NCBI RefSeq assembly: GCF_029240175.1
Contig: NZ_JARBTM010000012.1
Coordinates: 62,001-126,000 of the forward strand
Direction of reading: 5' to 3'
Source of the DNA: Anaerosolibacter sp.
GTDB lineage: Bacteria; Bacillota; Clostridia; Peptostreptococcales; Thermotaleaceae
DNA: 64,000 bases
The position numbers and the translations under genes are program-made. The notes beneath the pieces are model-generated. The model did no database searches and was not told where the DNA came from. It saw nothing but the letters and a program-made list of their open reading frames with translations. Position 1 is the stretch's first letter. Each line of letters opens with the position of its first letter. Shown here one piece after another: positions 60,213 through 64,000 of this stretch.

Positions 60213-61547
60213 ATGGATTTATTTGATATACAAAGAGAAAAAAATCTAAAGAGAGAAGCACCTTTGGCAGAAAGATTAAAACCGAAAAAATTGGAGGATT
60301 TTATTGGCCAGGAGCATATTGTGGGCCACGGCAAGTTATTGTGGCGTGCTATTAAGGCTGACCGTATCACTTCTCTTATTTTATATGGGCCTCCAGGTAC
60401 TGGGAAAACGAGTCTTGCCAAGGTAATTGCCAATACTACAAAGTCAAATTTTGTTCAGCTCAATGCTGTTACCTCGGGTGTGAAGGATCTTAAAGAAGTT
60501 GTTGCTGATGCACAGAACGTCATGGGGATGTACAATAAGAAAACAATCCTCTTTGTGGATGAAATACATCGTTTTAATAAAGCGCAGCAGGATGCTTTGC
60601 TGCCCTATGTGGAAAATGGTACGTTGACACTTATTGGTGCGACCACAGAGAATCCATATTTTGAAGTGAATAATGCCTTGATCTCAAGATCTATGTTATT
60701 TAAACTAGAGCCATTGGACGAGAAATCTATTGAGAAAATTATTCTTCGAGCCATCCATGATAATGAATCAGGGTTGGGATTGTTTGAAATAGAAATTTCC
60801 CCTGAAGCCCTTGAATTCTTATCTGGTGTAGCTAACGGTGATGCTAGAAGAGCATTAAATGCGTTGGAGCTGGCTGTATTAACAACTGAAAAAAGTGATG
60901 AAGGAAAAACCCATATAGATATAGATACTATCAAAGAATGTTTGCAGAAGCGGCATATTCAGTATGATAAGAGTAGTGATTACCATTATGACATCGTGTC
61001 GGCTTTTATTAAAAGCATGAGGGGATCAGATCCTGATGCTGCTCTCCACTACTTGGCTAGAATGATCAAGGGGGGAGAGGACCCTGTGTTCATCGCTCGA
61101 AGAATAGTAATTGCAGCAGCTGAAGATGTAGGATTAGCTGATCCCAATGCCTTGGTAATTGCGAATAGTGCAGCCCAAGCTGTTCAGTTTATTGGAATGC
61201 CAGAGGGAAGAATCATTCTGGCCCAAGCAGCTGTGTATGTGGCCGCTGCACCAAAGAGTAATGCCAGCTACTTAGGAATTAACAAAGCATTAAGAGATGT
61301 GGGTGAAAGAAATATAGGGCCAGTCCCTGTGCATTTAAGGGATCAGAGTTACGGTGGGGCCAAGAAGATGGGACATGGGCTGGGGTATATGTATCCCCAC
61401 AATTATCCAAACCATTATGTAGCACAGCAATACTTGCCAGATGAGCTTGTGGATACAACCTATTATGAAGCGACTGAAAATGGTTATGAAAAAAGGATGA
61501 AAGAACGATTAACATGGCTCAAGGGAAAAAATCAAGGGCATGAATAG
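60213..61547 (+). CDS. rarA: replication-associated recombination protein RarA (AAA+ ATPase)
   Basis: RarA/MgsA acts at stalled replication forks. The 444-residue product has PLAERLKPKKLEDFIGQEHI, Walker A YGPPGTGKTSLAK, Walker B LFVDEIHRFNKAQQD, sensor IGATTENPYFEVN, and the C-terminal MgsA domain (DPDAALHYLARMIKGGEDP; GHGLGYMYPHNY). I start at ATG 60213, six bases after AAGGTG; ATG 60207 and the opening at 60186 are weaker. It is monocistronic. Confidence 0.95.
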   Translation: MDLFDIQREKNLKREAPLAERLKPKKLEDFIGQEHIVGHGKLLWRAIKADRITSLILYGPPGTGKTSLAKVIANTTKSNFVQLNAVTSGVKDLKEVVADAQNVMGMYNKKTILFVDEIHRFNKAQQDALLPYVENGTLTLIGATTENPYFEVNNALISRSMLFKLEPLDEKSIEKIILRAIHDNESGLGLFEIEISPEALEFLSGVANGDARRALNALELAVLTTEKSDEGKTHIDIDTIKECLQKRHIQYDKSSDYHYDIVSAFIKSMRGSDPDAALHYLARMIKGGEDPVFIARRIVIAAAEDVGLADPNALVIANSAAQAVQFIGMPEGRIILAQAAVYVAAAPKSNASYLGINKALRDVGERNIGPVPVHLRDQSYGGAKKMGHGLGYMYPHNYPNHYVAQQYLPDELVDTTYYEATENGYEKRMKERLTWLKGKNQGHE

Positions 61548-61608
61548 TTTGGCTATAAATAGTGAATACTTACACTAGCTAAAGGGCTACTTCAACGGGA
61601 AAAAAGAT

Positions 61609-61637
61609 TTGACATATTTTCGAACCAAGCATATAAT
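61609..61637 (+). promoter_or_regulatory. consensus promoter of the asnS T-box transcript
   Basis: TTGACA (61609-61614), a 17-base spacer and TATAAT (61632-61637): a perfect sigma-A match. Confidence 0.88.
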
Positions 61638-61643
61638 ATGCTT

Positions 61644-61930
61644 AACAAACTATATAACAACAGACAAGGAAGAGAAGAGTAGATAAAGGATGTAGTTTTA
61701 GCGAGTCGGTGATAGTGAAAGTCCGATACGAAGCCTCTATTGAAGAACATCTCAGAGTCTCTAACTGAAATCTTAGGAGAGTAGGCTTAGACGGAGCCAA
61801 ACCGTTATCAATTTGGAAGTGTTGAACGTCTTGTTCAATGCTGATTGGAGTTGGTCTTTTTGACAATGAGGGTGGTACCGCGGAAATTAACCTTTCGTCC
61901 CTGCTTTGGGATGGAGGGTTTTTATATTTT
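61644..61930 (+). promoter_or_regulatory. T-box riboswitch (tRNA-Asn sensing)
   Basis: Stem I has AGTAG, AGCGAGTCGGTGATAGTGAA and the specifier loop GAAG-AAC-ATCTCAGAGT; AAC (61746-61748) is an asparagine codon, agreeing with asnS downstream. The T-box GGTGGTACCGCGG is at 61871-61883. The terminator (AACCTTTCGTCCC / GGGATGGAGGGTTTTT) spans about 61889-61924. Uncharged tRNA-Asn should allow read-through. A minus-strand frame at 61642-61866 is not a gene. The gap 61548-61971 holds only this element and its promoter. Confidence 0.95.
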
Positions 61931-61971
61931 TTTGATTGTATTCCACAAATTTGAAAAGGAGGAAGTATGGA

Positions 61972-63366
61972 ATGCTTAAATTATTAGAAGTAAAGAAAAT
62001 TTTTAAAGAGACCGATCAATACCTGAACCAGACTGTTAAAATTGGTGGTTGGATTCGTACCTCTCGAACATCAAAAACATTCGGATTCATTGAGCTAAAT
62101 GATGGAAGCTACTATAAGAACATACAAATTGTGCTAGAGGATCAATTGGAGAACTTTGAAGAAATATCAAAATTACCAATCAGTTCAGCGATAATTGTAG
62201 AAGGAACGCTGGTAGCTACACCAGAGGCAAAGCAGCCTTTTGAGATTAAGGCAACTCATATTGAGGTTGAGGGACCTTCTTCATCAGACTATCCTTTGCA
62301 GAAAAAAAGACATAGCTTTGAATTCCTAAGAAGCATTGCCCACTTAAGACCAAGAAGTAATACTTTTTCAGCAGTGTTTAGGGTACGATCTATTGCTGCA
62401 TACGCTATACATAAATTCTTCCAAGAGAGAGGATTTGTTTATGTACACGCACCAATCATAACCGGTAGTGATTGTGAAGGTGCAGGTGAAATGTTTAGGG
62501 TATCAACCTTGGATTTTGATAATATGCCTAAGAATGAGGAAGGTCGTGTTGATGTTACCAAGGATTTCTTTGGAAAAGAGACAAATTTGACAGTGAGCGG
62601 GCAGCTTAATGTAGAAGCCTATTGTATGGCATTTAGAAATGTATATACCTTTGGGCCAACTTTTAGGGCTGAGAATTCCAATACAGCAAGACATGCTGCA
62701 GAATTCTGGATGATTGAGCCAGAGATTGCATTTGCTGATTTGGAAGACAATATGGAATTGGCTGAAGAAATGATGAAATATATCATTCAGTATGTTATGG
62801 AAAATGCTCCGGAAGAGATGGAATTCTTTAATGCATTTATTGATACAGGATTATTTGAGCGTCTTAATAATGTTTTGAATTCGGAATTTGGTAGAGTTAC
62901 CTATACTGAAGCTATTGAAATTTTAAAAAATTCAAAAGCAGATTTTGAATATCCTGTGGAATGGGGTTGTGACTTACAGACCGAGCATGAAAGGTACTTG
63001 ACAGAGAAGGTATTTAAGAAGCCTGTATTTGTTACAAATTACCCGAAGGATATCAAAGCTTTCTATATGAGATTAAATGATGACCAAAAAACTGTGGCAG
63101 CCATGGATCTTCTTGTACCAGGCGTTGGTGAAATCATTGGAGGTAGCCAAAGAGAAGAAAGAATTGATGTGTTGGAGAGAAGAATGGAAGAAATGGAGCT
63201 CCACAAGGACGATTATTGGTGGTATCTTGAATTAAGAAAATATGGTGGTACAAGACATGCTGGATATGGACTTGGATTTGAGCGGGCCATCATGTATCTG
63301 ACAGGTATGAGCAATATCAGGGATGTTATTTCTTTCCCAAGAACGGTAAAGACGGCAGAGTTTTAA
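61972..63366 (+). CDS. asnS: asparaginyl-tRNA synthetase
   Basis: The 464-residue class IIb synthetase has an N-terminal OB-fold ([20 protein letters not shown]), motif 2 ([20 protein letters not shown]) and motif 3 ([15 protein letters not shown]). [15 protein letters not shown] is typical of AsnRS and not AspRS. I start at ATG 61972, ten bases after AAAGGAGG; the upstream in-frame opening to 61936 is leader. It is regulated by the Asn T-box. Confidence 0.97.
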   Translation: MLKLLEVKKIFKETDQYLNQTVKIGGWIRTSRTSKTFGFIELNDGSYYKNIQIVLEDQLENFEEISKLPISSAIIVEGTLVATPEAKQPFEIKATHIEVEGPSSSDYPLQKKRHSFEFLRSIAHLRPRSNTFSAVFRVRSIAAYAIHKFFQERGFVYVHAPIITGSDCEGAGEMFRVSTLDFDNMPKNEEGRVDVTKDFFGKETNLTVSGQLNVEAYCMAFRNVYTFGPTFRAENSNTARHAAEFWMIEPEIAFADLEDNMELAEEMMKYIIQYVMENAPEEMEFFNAFIDTGLFERLNNVLNSEFGRVTYTEAIEILKNSKADFEYPVEWGCDLQTEHERYLTEKVFKKPVFVTNYPKDIKAFYMRLNDDQKTVAAMDLLVPGVGEIIGGSQREERIDVLERRMEEMELHKDDYWWYLELRKYGGTRHAGYGLGFERAIMYLTGMSNIRDVISFPRTVKTAEF

Positions 63367-63373
63367 TGATACA

Positions 63374-63400
63374 GGAGGGGAACCGAAAAAGGTTCCTCTT
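63374..63400 (+). terminator. terminator of asnS
   Basis: GAGGGGAACC (63374-63383) pairs with GGTTCCTCTT (63391-63400; G-T pairs included), then TTGATT. Confidence 0.75.
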
Positions 63401-63476
63401 TTGATTATGGAGTATTCTAAGGATGGAATATTCATAGTATAATGGAGATGAAAATAGAGGTGTCACTGGAGGATTT

Positions 63477-64000
63477 ATGGAATATAATGTAATGCCGAAA
63501 AAAGATATCTATCTATCATTGATAGGGATGATTGGTCTTATTGCCATATGTATTTTGTTCCAGTATCCATTATTCTTTGGATTATTTGGAAGTGCATTGC
63601 TGGCTGGGATTATTGCCATAAAGAATGGTGTTCGTGGAAAGCAGATTGTAACAATGGTCATAGCTGGAATCAGAGAATGTCAAACTGTATTTATAGTAAT
63701 CATATTAATCGGAATGTTGATTGCTTTATGGATGGCATCTGGTATTGTACCAACCATGATTTATTATGGGTTCAACTATATACACCAAATAAACTATTTG
63801 CTGGCCTGTTTTATTTCAGCGGCAGTGATCTCATTAATTATGGGAACTGCATTAGGAACCGTAAGCACTATTGGCATGGTACTGCTGGGAATGGGACGAG
63901 GATTAATGATTCCCTCACATATTTTGTTAGGGGCAATTATTTCTGGGGCATTTATTGCTGATAAAATTTCCCCCATGGGCAGTCTGGTAAATCTGACGCT
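63477..64000 (+). CDS. nhaC: NhaC-family Na+/H+ antiporter, 5' part
   Basis: ATG 63477 follows ACTGGAGGATTT, and the frame is open to the window end (174 codons seen). It starts MEYNVMPKKDIYLSLIGMIG, has several membrane helices, and contains MASGIVPTMIYYGFNYI, SLIMGTALGTVSTIGMVLLG and FIADKISPMGSLVNLT, which match the first half of NhaC antiporters (normally about 450-480 residues). It exchanges Na+ for H+. A TATAAT at 63438-63443 may be its -10. A different-frame 137-codon opening at 63548 is a shadow. Confidence 0.88.
   Translation, partial: MEYNVMPKKDIYLSLIGMIGLIAICILFQYPLFFGLFGSALLAGIIAIKNGVRGKQIVTMVIAGIRECQTVFIVIILIGMLIALWMASGIVPTMIYYGFNYIHQINYLLACFISAAVISLIMGTALGTVSTIGMVLLGMGRGLMIPSHILLGAIISGAFIADKISPMGSLVNLT

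Noticed and set aside
61642-61866. Minus-strand frame of 74 codons
   Set aside because: It lies wholly inside the asnS T-box leader.
63548-63961. 137-codon plus-strand frame at the right edge
   Set aside because: It is rich in Trp, Cys and Asn and is a frame-shifted shadow of the NhaC gene, which is open from 63477 to the end of the window.
1-64000. CRISPR arrays, tRNA and rRNA genes, prophage structural genes
   Set aside because: I looked for regularly spaced repeats, cloverleaf-like segments and typical phage gene orders and saw none.

Overview
The window is a low-GC, endospore-forming, anaerobic-type Firmicute chromosome segment. I infer a Clostridia member, possibly Alkaliphilus-like, from strong GGAGG ribosome sites, TTG starts, a YunB remnant, a CwlD amidase, an Asn T-box, and many sodium-linked transporters (an NQR complex, GltS, TRAP, NhaC). 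Most genes are small operons closed by clear hairpin terminators. I see no rRNA, tRNA or CRISPR array.

Layout. 1-5 kb holds a partial gene, a truncated yunB, several small unknown genes and pgaC-pgaD for poly-N-acetylglucosamine. 5-14 kb is housekeeping: hflX, a HEAT protein, DUF3189, Nudix, YigZ, a CoA-binding protein, two half-size TauE/SafE proteins, cysK, nadE and an HD-GYP protein. 14-20 kb has a repeat-rich lipoprotein and an nqrBCDEF operon that has no nqrA. 20-23 kb has a glycosyltransferase, a patch of tiny Cys-containing ORFs with duplicated terminators, a tandem pair of unknown 86-residue proteins, and hom. 23-27 kb pairs the glutamate symporter gltS with a GlnK/GlnL-like two-component system. 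27-30 kb is a large PAS-GGDEF-EAL receptor.

The accessory core is 30,609-40,731. A P-loop ATPase gene is split in two by a 10.1 kb element carrying a large serine recombinase. Both junctions share CCCATG. Joining the outer flanks restores a 365-codon ORF, and joining the element ends gives an almost perfect 18-bp inverted repeat, as expected for attP. Cargo: a chemotaxis receptor behind a c-di-GMP-I-like riboswitch, an HTH regulator with repeated operator-like sites, a broken type I restriction hsdR, an intact ydbC-like gene and, next to attR, an 1133-residue protein with a reverse transcriptase (YVDD) at its N-terminus and an HD phosphohydrolase-like domain at its C-terminus. That fusion is the best candidate for an undescribed, probably anti-phage, system.

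41-52 kb has a TAXI-TRAP transporter and a galacturonate regulon (LacI regulator, uxaB, uxaC, uxaA) with matching operators at both promoters. 52-64 kb has AIM24-like, DUF421 and Nudix-like proteins, cwlD, arcA, a yybP-ykoY-type riboswitch in front of a KtrA-like gene, a MarR-MATE unit with palindromic operators, a structured region before rarA, a T-box plus asnS, and the start of an NhaC antiporter that leaves the window.

c-di-GMP is a recurrent theme: PgaCD (an exopolysaccharide synthase pair), HD-GYP, GGDEF-EAL and the riboswitch-linked receptor all occur within 32 kb. Family names come from recognising motifs by eye; no database was searched.
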